Part shown: positions 33,966 to 41,083 of the stretch, piece after piece
Layout of the letters: each line of letters begins with the position of its first letter
How positions within the stretch are numbered: position 1 is the first letter of the stretch
DNA from: Lentisphaerota bacterium
Lineage (GTDB): Bacteria; Verrucomicrobiota; Lentisphaeria; Victivallales; Victivallaceae
Length of the DNA stretch: 45,461 nucleotides
NCBI GenBank assembly: GCA_015061865.1
Contig: SUVU01000003.1
Coordinates: forward strand, 1 to 45,461
Direction of reading: 5' to 3'
Position numbers and translations under genes: made by a program
The notes under the pieces: generated by a model
The model's database searches: none
What the model was told of the DNA's origin: nothing
What the model saw: the letters and a program-made list of their open reading frames with translations, nothing else

Positions 33966-34709
33966 ATGGATGTAAAAATTTATGATGACAAGTTTGCTCT
34001 TGGCAAAGCAGCTGCAGCGCTCGGTGCTGCGAAAATCCGTGCCGCGATCGAGAAAAAAGGTTATGCCAATGTGATTTTGGCGACCGGTGCCAGTCAGTTT
34101 GAAATGCTGGCGGCGCTGTTGGAGGAAAAAAATATTGACTGGAGCGTGGTCAAATTTTTCCACCTCGACGAATACGTCGGTCTGCCGATCACCCATCCGG
34201 CAAGTTTCCGTCTTTATCTCTGGCAGCGTTTCATCTGCAAATTGCCGGTGCCGCCGGCTGCGTTTTTCCCGGTGAACGGCTCTGCTGAAGATATTGATGC
34301 CGTGCTTGCTGAACTGGAGAAAAACATCACCGAAAATCCGATCGACGTGGCGTTTGTCGGTATCGGTGAAAACGGTCACCTGGCGTTCAACGATCCCCCG
34401 GCTGATTTCGATACCGAACGTGCTTATCTGGTCATCGATCTGGAAGAACGCTGCCGCAAACAGCAGCTCGGCGAAGGCTGGTTCCCGACCTTTGACGATG
34501 TGCCGAAACAGGCGATCAGCATGAGCGTCAAACAGTGCATGAAAAGCGCCTGCATCATCAACAGCGTGCCGGATCTCCGCAAAGCGGAAGCCGTTAAAAA
34601 CGCTCTTGAAGGTCCGGTTACCAATATGTGTGCCGCCAGCATCCTGCAGCTGCACCCGGACTGCACGACTTTCCTGGACAAAGATTCCGCTTCTTTGCTC
34701 AGCAAGTAA
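33966..34709 (+). CDS. nagB: Glucosamine-6-phosphate deaminase
   Basis: Converts glucosamine-6-phosphate to fructose-6-phosphate and ammonia, the entry of amino sugars into glycolysis. The 247-residue protein shows KFFHLDEYVGLP (active-site Asp), the phosphate-binding SAEDIDAVLAE region, GIGENGHLAFNDPPA (active-site His) and SMSVKQCMKSACI. Strong ribosome-binding site AAAGGAAAGGAG. Its codon use is more C-ending than neighbours, suggesting high expression. The deacetylase NagA is not in the window. It ends at a strong terminator. Confidence 0.93.
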   Translation: MDVKIYDDKFALGKAAAALGAAKIRAAIEKKGYANVILATGASQFEMLAALLEEKNIDWSVVKFFHLDEYVGLPITHPASFRLYLWQRFICKLPVPPAAFFPVNGSAEDIDAVLAELEKNITENPIDVAFVGIGENGHLAFNDPPADFDTERAYLVIDLEERCRKQQLGEGWFPTFDDVPKQAISMSVKQCMKSACIINSVPDLRKAEAVKNALEGPVTNMCAASILQLHPDCTTFLDKDSASLLSK

Positions 34710-34718
34710 GTCTGATTT

Positions 34719-34754
34719 CAACACTCCGGAAAAATTTCCGGAGTGTTGTTTTTT
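34719..34754 (+). terminator. Rho-independent terminator of nagB
   Basis: Perfect inverted repeat CAACACTCCGGAAA / TTTCCGGAGTGTTG (34719-34732, 34735-34748) followed by six T (34749-34754). It ends just before the next gene. Confidence 0.92.
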
Positions 34755-34769
34755 ATGGAAATAATTACG

Positions 34770-35417
34770 ATGACGACAGAATTTTTCTTTGTACGGCATG
34801 GCGAAACCGGGGCAAATCTTACCGGAGTTTTGCAGGGGCAGGGGGATTGTCCTCTCAACAGTAATGGTTTGGCGCAGGCGGATGCGGTGGCAAATTATTT
34901 GCGGGAAACTCATTTTGATGTGATTTATACCAGTGATTTGTCCAGGGCGGCGGAAACTGCCGGCAGGATCGCAGCTTGCGGCCATGAAAATGTGCCGCTT
35001 ATCCGGACTCCGGAATTGCGGGAGATGGATTGCGGTGAGTTGGAGGGTAAAGCGTGGGATGAGTTGCGGATACAGCATGCGGACAAAGTAAATACGTTTT
35101 ACCGTGAAATCAGCTGTTGTTTTCCCGGTGGCGAATCCAAAGATGGATTTCAGCTGCGGATCAGTACATTTCTGGATGATGTATTGGCAAAACACCGGGG
35201 CGAAAAAGTTTTACTTGTCTCTCACGGCGGAGTGCTGCAGCGGATTTTCCGGCATATCGCCGGAGCTGTAAAAGGTACCAATTTATTGCCGCTGGCAGGC
35301 AATGCCTCGATCAGCGGGTTTATTTACAGCGAAAAACAACGGGCGTGGCAGCTGACGTTCTGGAATTTTACCGAACATCTTAAGAATTTGCCCCAGCATA
35401 AGACGCTGGTTTTGTGA
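34770..35417 (+). CDS. Histidine phosphatase (phosphoglycerate mutase/CobC-like)
   Basis: A phosphatase of about 215 residues with intact motifs: FVRHGETGANLTG at the N-terminus, SDLSRAAETA, the acidic LREMDCGELEGK, and VSHGGVLQRIF with the second catalytic His. The family covers alpha-ribazole phosphatases, sugar-phosphate phosphatases and phosphoglycerate mutases; no specific substrate can be assigned. ATG 34770 is preferred (GGAA nine bases upstream) over the in-frame ATG at 34755, which abuts the terminator. It converges with rluD with a one-base gap. Confidence 0.88.
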   Translation: MTTEFFFVRHGETGANLTGVLQGQGDCPLNSNGLAQADAVANYLRETHFDVIYTSDLSRAAETAGRIAACGHENVPLIRTPELREMDCGELEGKAWDELRIQHADKVNTFYREISCCFPGGESKDGFQLRISTFLDDVLAKHRGEKVLLVSHGGVLQRIFRHIAGAVKGTNLLPLAGNASISGFIYSEKQRAWQLTFWNFTEHLKNLPQHKTLVL

Positions 35418-35418
35418 A

Positions 35419-36354
35419 TCATGACTCGATCAGAGTTTGCAGTGCGGCGATGTCTTCAGGTATTGGTGCCGTAAAGTGAACCGTTTTTCCATCTCCCGGA
35501 TGGGGGAGAGATAATTTCCAGGCATGCAGCATTTGCCGGGTAACTCCGGGAAAAACCGTGTTGCGGTTGCCGTAAAGCGTATCACCGATGATCGGCAGCC
35601 CCACCGAGGCAAGATGAACCCGGATTTGATGGGTTCTGCCGGTGAAAATCTGTACTTTTACCAGTGAAAGCGGAATATCGTTCACCAGTTTTTGGGCGAC
35701 GATGCGGTATTTGGTGTGAGCTTCTTTGCCATTGCGCTCTACAATAGCCATTTTTTGCCGGTTAACCGGATGGCGCCCGATCAGAGTTTTCAACTCTCCG
35801 GATTGCTGCTGCGGCATGCCGCGGCAAATTGCCAGATAGGTTTTGGCAGTGTCCCGGTTGGCAAATGCTGCTCCGAGCTTAAAAAGAGCTTCCGGGGTTT
35901 TGGCGATCGCCAGACAGCCGCTGGTATCTTTATCCAAGCGGTGAACGATTCCGGGGCGGGCATCGACGCAGGAAAAGCGCTCTGCCATATCCGGATAACG
36001 CCCCAGCAGGGCATTGACCACTGTGCCGTCCGGATTGCCGGCTGCCGGATGAACAACTACTCCTGCCGGTTTGTTGATAACCAGCATTTGAGAATCTTCA
36101 AACAGAATGTCAAATGCAAATGGTTCCGGCGATATAGTTTCAGTTTTTGCTTCCGGCAATTCGATTTGCAGCAGCATGCCGGAGCGCACCGCAAAGCGGG
36201 GGGCATCAACGACCGTCCCATCGACCCGAACCTGTCCGTCTTTGATCAAATTCGCCAGCATGGTGCGGGAGTAATCGGTCATCAACTCCGCCAGACAGCG
36301 GTCAAGCCGGAGTCCGGCATGGTTGTCACCGGCAGTAAAATCAATTTTTCTCAT
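35419..36354 (-). CDS. rluD: Ribosomal large-subunit pseudouridine synthase, RluD type
   Basis: Isomerises uridines in 23S rRNA. The 311-residue protein has an N-terminal S4 RNA-binding domain (RLDRCLAELMTDYSRTMLANLI..GQVRVDG), VINKPAGVVVHPA, the catalytic loop HRLDKDTSG (catalytic Asp), and the RTHQIRVHL C-terminal motif. RluD rather than RluC is favoured by overall pattern, but the target uridines cannot be read from sequence. It overlaps lgt by 14 bases; third gene of a DUF368-lgt-rluD operon. Confidence 0.9.
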   Translation of the reverse strand: MRKIDFTAGDNHAGLRLDRCLAELMTDYSRTMLANLIKDGQVRVDGTVVDAPRFAVRSGMLLQIELPEAKTETISPEPFAFDILFEDSQMLVINKPAGVVVHPAAGNPDGTVVNALLGRYPDMAERFSCVDARPGIVHRLDKDTSGCLAIAKTPEALFKLGAAFANRDTAKTYLAICRGMPQQQSGELKTLIGRHPVNRQKMAIVERNGKEAHTKYRIVAQKLVNDIPLSLVKVQIFTGRTHQIRVHLASVGLPIIGDTLYGNRNTVFPGVTRQMLHAWKLSLPHPGDGKTVHFTAPIPEDIAALQTLIES

Positions 36355-37117
36355 TGCGTTTGATGCGGGTAAAAAGGATGATAAGTCCGATCCCGGCCGG
36401 AATCAGACACAAACCGATCCATTGGGCAAGGGTGAATTTCCAGTAAAGAACATTGTCGCCGCGCAGCATTTCGTTGAGGAAGCGCAACGCACCGTAATTG
36501 ATAAAAAAGAGCGACATGATTATTCCCGGACGTTTGATCCGGCGGAGCAGATACCAGTAAAGCGCACAGAGCAAAAAGTTTTCTCCGGCTTCAAGCAGCT
36601 GCACCGGGAATAATGGCATTCCGCCGGTGCGCAGCGCCAATTCGCTGCCGGCAGGTGGCGTTACACCGAATATTGATTCCGTGACTTTGCCGTAGCAGCA
36701 GCCGTTGAGATAGCAGCCGATCCTGCCGAATGCGTGAGCTGCCGCCATGACCGGCGCCATGACATCCAAAACCCTGATGGGATCAAGTTTCTGTTTGACC
36801 GAATAGATTATCACCGCCGCTAAAGCCAGTATAAATCCTCCGTAAAAAACCAGTCCGCCCTGATCGATGCGGATGATGTTGACGAGGTTGTAACGGTAAT
36901 GGTCAAAGAATTGCACCACATAAAAAATGCGGGCGCCGAGAATACCGCAAATCAGCGCGATGATAAGCAGTGCGGAACACTGATCTTTGTCCATGTTGGC
37001 AAATTTACGGTTTTTTTCCAGAACCCAGGTGCCGACCAGAAATCCGATTGCCGCCATGACTCCGTACCAGCGGATGCTCAAGGAACCGATCTCCAATGCA
37101 ATAGGGTGCATTATCAA
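36341..37117 (-). CDS. lgt: Prolipoprotein diacylglyceryl transferase
   Basis: Attaches diacylglycerol to the lipobox cysteine of prolipoproteins in the inner membrane, the first step of lipoprotein maturation; the TolC lipoprotein in this window would be a client. The 258-residue multi-span protein shows IRWYGVMAAIGF, the signature HAFGRIGCYLNGCCYG and the FPVQLLEA block. Four-base overlap with the DUF368 gene and 14-base overlap with rluD. Confidence 0.94.
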   Translation of the reverse strand: MIMHPIALEIGSLSIRWYGVMAAIGFLVGTWVLEKNRKFANMDKDQCSALLIIALICGILGARIFYVVQFFDHYRYNLVNIIRIDQGGLVFYGGFILALAAVIIYSVKQKLDPIRVLDVMAPVMAAAHAFGRIGCYLNGCCYGKVTESIFGVTPPAGSELALRTGGMPLFPVQLLEAGENFLLCALYWYLLRRIKRPGIIMSLFFINYGALRFLNEMLRGDNVLYWKFTLAQWIGLCLIPAGIGLIILFTRIKRNEKN

Positions 37118-38070
37118 TTCTCCTGTGTTTGTCTTTTCGAGGCGAAAAATTCGATCAGCAGCACCAGTGCCAAACCGGCCAATGCGGCAAGCGAAACGTA
37201 GAGCAGTTGTGAATTCCAGCCGGGCAGCTCATAGGCGATTTTGGTGACGACATTTTCACCTTTGCTGTTGGTTACTGTTTCCACTGCATGTTGAAACGGC
37301 CAGATGCGGGGGACGGAGCCGATCATAAAGCCGATCAACGCCGCAACAGTGCAGTTGTGAAAGTGTTTCATCAGGTAATTGAGAACATGAACAAATGCTC
37401 CAAGTCCGATGACCGCACCGAGTAACAGCAATGAGAGCATGAGTAATTCAGACGGAACAAATTTCAGGTGGGCGACATTGCCGACAACGCTCCACACCCG
37501 GTCGTATTGCCCGAAAATCAGCATCAGAAATGATCCGGAAAGGCCGGGCAGGATCATTGCGATCACGCAAATCATGCCGCAGAGGATCATAATGTACCAG
37601 GCATTGCCGGTGTCTGTCGGCACCAGAGAGATGATGGCATAGGCAGCCGCGGTGCTGATAATTGCGGAAATGATTGCCGGAATGGTCCATTTTTTCATCT
37701 GTTTGTTGACTGTGATGATGCTGGCGGCGATCAAACCGAAAAAGAATGCAAAAGTCATCATCTGATGTTCTTTTAAAAGCCAGACGAAAAGTTTTGCCAG
37801 CGTCGCAAATGATACCAGAATTCCCAGGCCGAGACCGATAAGGAAGCGCCATTGAATCCGATTGTAAAGACCTTTGAAATCAAAACGGCACAACATTTTC
37901 AAAGTTTCCAGAGAGGCAATATCCCGCATGGCATCGACCAGCTTGCCGAATGCCCCCATGATGAAAAGCATCGTGCCGCCTGAAACTCCGGGGATCACGT
38001 TCGCCCCGCCCATGAAAAATCCGACTGAAAAGTTGTAGAGATCATTTTTGAAAGAAGCTGTTTTTTTCAC
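37114..38070 (-). CDS. DUF368 (PopT-type) membrane protein
   Basis: A 318-residue integral membrane protein with the duplicated DUF368 motifs GGANVIPGVSGGT near the N-terminus and MILPGLSGSFLMLIFGQY in the second half. DUF368 proteins have been linked to undecaprenyl phosphate recycling across the membrane (PopT family). It starts with GTG at 38070, with AGGAG seven bases upstream. First gene of the operon with lgt and rluD, an envelope-maturation context that suits a lipid-carrier role. Confidence 0.88.
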   Translation of the reverse strand: MKKTASFKNDLYNFSVGFFMGGANVIPGVSGGTMLFIMGAFGKLVDAMRDIASLETLKMLCRFDFKGLYNRIQWRFLIGLGLGILVSFATLAKLFVWLLKEHQMMTFAFFFGLIAASIITVNKQMKKWTIPAIISAIISTAAAYAIISLVPTDTGNAWYIMILCGMICVIAMILPGLSGSFLMLIFGQYDRVWSVVGNVAHLKFVPSELLMLSLLLLGAVIGLGAFVHVLNYLMKHFHNCTVAALIGFMIGSVPRIWPFQHAVETVTNSKGENVVTKIAYELPGWNSQLLYVSLAALAGLALVLLIEFFASKRQTQEN

Positions 38071-38107
38071 GGCAATTCTCCTGAAATCAGGTTTGAAGAT
38101 ACAAAAA

Positions 38108-38181
38108 TGGCAGTCCCGCCAGGACTCGAACCTAATCTAAATGGACCAAAACCACTTGTGCTACCATTACACCACGGGACT
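38108..38181 (-). tRNA. tRNA-Gln (anticodon TTG)
   Basis: On the minus strand the sequence folds as a full cloverleaf: acceptor AGTCCCG/CGGGACT, D-arm GTGTAATGGTAGCAC, anticodon stem AGTGG/CCATT with loop TTTTGGT (TTG reads CAA), T-arm TTAGG-TTCGAGT-CCTGG with two G-T pairs, discriminator G and encoded CCA. 74 bases. Confidence 0.95.
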
Positions 38182-38198
38182 GCGGATGTTGTTAGAAT

Positions 38199-38226
38199 AA
38201 TATAGCGTTATTTTCAGAATTTTCCA
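38199..38226 (-). promoter_or_regulatory. Promoter of tRNA-Gln
   Basis: On the minus strand TGGAAA (38226-38221), a 16-base spacer and TATATT (38204-38199), about 18 bases before the mature 5' end. The rest of the 38182-38406 gap is AT-rich and otherwise empty. Confidence 0.5.
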
Positions 38227-38308
38227 CTGATGACGTAAAAAAAATACAAATATTCTTAAAAATATTCCGGCTGTAAAGAAAAAGCGCATTTTTTGTTGCC
38301 GTAAACGC

Positions 38309-38337
38309 TTGCGTAAATCATATAAAGCGGTTATATT
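38309..38337 (+). promoter_or_regulatory. Promoter of the secreted-protein/ABC/birA/oad operon
   Basis: TTGCGT (38309-38314), a 17-base spacer and TATATT (38332-38337), about 60 bases of leader to ATG 38407. Confidence 0.5.
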
Positions 38338-38406
38338 ATTGGTATTGTCTTGTATAAACGAAACAGTGTTTTTTTGGTTTGAACCGATAAACAGGAGGAT
38401 TTCAGG

Positions 38407-39030
38407 ATGTTCAAGCGTAAATTGCAGTTGGTCGTGGCGTTGGCAGTGTTTGCAGGAGTTGCGGTACAGGCGGCCCCGTGGTTTTCTCACAATTCCCGCC
38501 GTGCCCCGAAAACTTTGACTGTGATCGGGAATTACAAAACCCCGCGCTTGATGGCTGATACTATTTTGAGTTTGACCAGCCAGCCGTATTTGATGATCTC
38601 CAATGACGGCCGTTATTTTATCGTGATGAGCAAAGATGCGATGGAAATTCCGAAAGCCAAACTGGATGTCTATATCAACCGGCTCAATCCGAAACGGGTG
38701 GTCATCCTCGGGGACGAGCGTTACGTTTCCCGCGAGCAGGAGATGAGTCTGCGTAAAATCAATATGAAACGTATTCCGATCGTGCGGATTTACGGAAATA
38801 ACTGGACTCGCATTGCTGAAGAGCTGGACGATTTGCTCAATATCGGCAATCTTGCCCGCAATTTCAACCGCAATTACTACGATCTGCAGATGCGTGATCC
38901 CGTTTTGCGTGACGGCGGTGAAGCGAAAAAAGTTGCTCCTACCGCCGCTGCGGATGCCGCTCCCGCTGTCGTGCCGGAAAAAATGGATGCCGCCGGCGAT
39001 GCTCCGGTCGCTGAGCCTTTGGAAAAATAA
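38407..39030 (+). CDS. Exported protein of unknown family, CWB2-like segment
   Basis: The 207-residue protein has a signal peptide (residues 1-22, AxA-type cleavage VQA/AP). The middle contains PKRVVILGDERYVSREQE ... IPIVRIYGNNWTRIAEEL, which has the shape of the cell-wall-binding repeat 2 unit (strand-GG/GD-helix, then RIxGxxR). Only one partial repeat is present, so this is a loose resemblance. The C-terminus is an Ala/Pro-rich tail. The ribosome-binding site AGGAGG is eight bases upstream. It is followed three bases later by the ABC-2 permease gene. Otherwise unrecognised. Confidence 0.75.
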   Translation: MFKRKLQLVVALAVFAGVAVQAAPWFSHNSRRAPKTLTVIGNYKTPRLMADTILSLTSQPYLMISNDGRYFIVMSKDAMEIPKAKLDVYINRLNPKRVVILGDERYVSREQEMSLRKINMKRIPIVRIYGNNWTRIAEELDDLLNIGNLARNFNRNYYDLQMRDPVLRDGGEAKKVAPTAAADAAPAVVPEKMDAAGDAPVAEPLEK

Positions 39031-39033
39031 TCC

Positions 39034-39990
39034 ATGTCCAATTTGTACCGTATCGCTGTAAACAGCTTCCGGGAATCTGTCCGGGAGCCGGTTTATTTCC
39101 TGATGCTGCTCGGCGCATTGCTGATCATCGGGCACTATCCGTGGATGACGCTGTTTGTCTTCTTTGAACAGCTGAAACTGGTGGTGGATGGGGCGATGGC
39201 GACGACACTGCTCTTTTCTTTGGCAGTGTGTGTGCTGTGTGCGACCAGCACGGTGTCGCGCGAAATGAATAACGGTACAGTTTTGCTGTTGTTGAGCAAA
39301 CCGGTCAGCCGGTGGAGTTTTGTGTTGGGCAAAATTGCCGGTATCGCTGCGGCATCTCTGCTGTTTTGCGCAGTTTGCGCCTTTGCTTCGGTGATAGCAG
39401 TTTATATCGCCGTTGACCAATTCCGGATGAATTTGACGCTTTACGGATTTTTTATCGGTGTGGTCGCAATCAGCTGTTTTTTCGGCATGGCGATGAATTA
39501 TTTGCGCAGTGTGTCATTCGGTGAGTTTGCCACCTATGCCGCATTGTTGCTGGTCGGCGGCATGATGGCGTACTGCCTGAAGTTTCAGGATCATCCGATG
39601 CTGTCGCTGGTCGATTTGAGTAAAGCGCTGTTTCTGCTTGCCCCTGCTGTGTTGATAATGGCGGTGTGGGCAGTGGGATGTGCCACCCGGCTGGATGTTG
39701 TTCCCTCGATGGGCGTTTGCGCTGTTTTGTTTTTTCTGGGGCTGGTGTCCTCGTATCTTTTTCAAAATGCTGACGGTGCGTTTTGGGGGCCGATCGCTGC
39801 GGTGCTGTATGCGGTAATCCCCAACTGGCAGTATTTCTGGATGGCTGATGCCATGGCGGTCAATAAGTCGATCCCGACTGATTACGTTTGGTGGTGTGTC
39901 GGCTATGCGTTGCTTTACAGCACCGTCGGTGCAGCATGGGCAACGGTGTTTTTCCTCAATCGCGAAGCCGTCGGCGACAACCGGAATTAA
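39034..39990 (+). CDS. ABC-2 type permease subunit
   Basis: A 318-residue membrane protein with about six hydrophobic spans and the ABC-2 pattern TSTVSREMNNGTVLLLLSKPVSRWSFVLGK between spans 2 and 3, the coupling-helix region of NosY/NatB-like permeases. It would export a substrate when paired with an ATPase, but no ABC ATP-binding subunit lies in the window, so the ATPase must be encoded elsewhere. It is followed by birA with a 22-base gap. Substrate unknown. Confidence 0.83.
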   Translation: MSNLYRIAVNSFRESVREPVYFLMLLGALLIIGHYPWMTLFVFFEQLKLVVDGAMATTLLFSLAVCVLCATSTVSREMNNGTVLLLLSKPVSRWSFVLGKIAGIAAASLLFCAVCAFASVIAVYIAVDQFRMNLTLYGFFIGVVAISCFFGMAMNYLRSVSFGEFATYAALLLVGGMMAYCLKFQDHPMLSLVDLSKALFLLAPAVLIMAVWAVGCATRLDVVPSMGVCAVLFFLGLVSSYLFQNADGAFWGPIAAVLYAVIPNWQYFWMADAMAVNKSIPTDYVWWCVGYALLYSTVGAAWATVFFLNREAVGDNRN

Positions 39991-40012
39991 CTCAGTTGTC
40001 AGGGCAATAGCG

Positions 40013-40795
40013 ATGTCGGGGGAGGAAATTATACTGCTGGATCGGGTTGATTCCACCAATTCATATGCCCGCATCAATTTTGACAATTTGCCGGACGGAG
40101 CAATTGTGTTTGCTGTTGAGCAGACCGCCGGGCGCGGCAGACTGGGGCGCAACTGGTTTTCTTCCCGGAATCAGGCGATCATGGCAAGTGCCGTATTCAA
40201 AAATATCCAACAGCCGTTTCATGCCGGAGTCATTGTCGGACTCGCCGGTTTGGAATTGGTGCGAGAGTGCGTGCCGCAGGCTTTTTCCTTCCTCAAATGG
40301 CCCAATGATATTTATATTGACGATTGTAAAATCGCCGGAATCCTCTCTGAAGGTGTGATCGGACAGGGGAAACTGCTGGGGGTGGTTTCCGGAATCGGGA
40401 TAAATGTTAATAATCCCATGACTGAATTGCGGAAAAGCAATGTCCGGGCAGTGGCATTGTGCGAAATTTCCAACGAAAAGTTTTTTCTGGAAAAAATGCG
40501 TTTTGAGCTTGCAAAAAAGATAAAAAAATACTATATTATGTGTCAATCACATTTACAGGACGTGCTTGCGCTGTGGCGGCAGGAAAATCGTCTGCTGGGG
40601 GAAACTCTGGTGGTCGATATGCCGACCGGAGAGCGGAGACAAGGCGTTTTTTTTGATCTTGCTGACACTGGAGAGATGCTGTTGCGGGAAAAAGACGGTA
40701 CGGAGTTCCGTTTTGACTGCGGTGATGTAAAAATTGACACAGCGTTGATTGACTTCAAGTCATTGAAAATAAAATACAACAATAAAACCAAATAA
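40013..40795 (+). CDS. birA: Biotin-protein ligase
   Basis: Attaches biotin to a carrier lysine via biotinoyl-AMP. 260 residues: DRVDSTNSYA, GRGRLGRNWFS (biotinoyl-AMP loop), KWPNDIYIDDCKIAGIL and a C-terminal beta-barrel (ETLVVDMPTGERRQGVFFDLA). No N-terminal helix-turn-helix is present, so this is a ligase without repressor function. Its position immediately before oadGAB makes OadA Lys579 the clear client. ATG 40013 was chosen since homology begins there; an upstream frame to 39848 runs through the permease gene. An AT-rich stretch at 40509-40537 inside the gene looks like a promoter for oadGAB. Confidence 0.9.
   Translation: MSGEEIILLDRVDSTNSYARINFDNLPDGAIVFAVEQTAGRGRLGRNWFSSRNQAIMASAVFKNIQQPFHAGVIVGLAGLELVRECVPQAFSFLKWPNDIYIDDCKIAGILSEGVIGQGKLLGVVSGIGINVNNPMTELRKSNVRAVALCEISNEKFFLEKMRFELAKKIKKYYIMCQSHLQDVLALWRQENRLLGETLVVDMPTGERRQGVFFDLADTGEMLLREKDGTEFRFDCGDVKIDTALIDFKSLKIKYNNKTK
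40509..40537 (+). promoter_or_regulatory. Internal promoter in birA, likely for oadGAB
   Basis: TTGCAA (40509-40514), a 17-base spacer and TATATT (40532-40537), inside the birA frame at the Lys-rich KKIKKYY segment. It would give oadGAB its own transcript, with a leader of about 270 bases to oadG. Confidence 0.45.
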
Positions 40796-40810
40796 CAGAA
40801 AGGGAACATC

Positions 40811-41041
40811 ATGGAAAAGTTTCTTGCCGGACTTCAGCTGATGGTCTTTGGCATGGGGATGGTTTATGTATTCCTCATCATCATGATCCTGTGCATGAAG
40901 TTGATGTCAAAAATTGTTGCGCCGATCGCTGCCCGTCAACTGGCCGCTGAAAAAGCCAAAGCCCAGCCGGCTGCCGCTTCCAGAGATGATCTTGCGCTTG
41001 CCGCCGCTGCGGTTGCAGCTGTCGCCGCCAAACGTGGCTGA
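40811..41041 (+). CDS. oadG: Oxaloacetate decarboxylase gamma subunit
   Basis: A small protein of 76 residues with one N-terminal membrane span (about 8-32) and a short Ala/Lys-rich cytoplasmic tail, the typical OadG form that holds the alpha and beta subunits together at the membrane. It lies in the standard place before oadA, 15 bases after birA and 42 bases before oadA. AAAGGG serves as ribosome-binding site. Confidence 0.85.
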   Translation: MEKFLAGLQLMVFGMGMVYVFLIIMILCMKLMSKIVAPIAARQLAAEKAKAQPAAASRDDLALAAAAVAAVAAKRG

Positions 41042-41083
41042 AAACGTAATAAAACAAGAGTAATAACATAAAAAGGTGTATCA

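Noticed and set aside
38183-38406. A small gene in the gap between tRNA-Gln and the exported-protein gene
   Set aside because: The gap is AT-rich and holds promoters in both directions; open frames there have no ribosome-binding site and no recognisable product.
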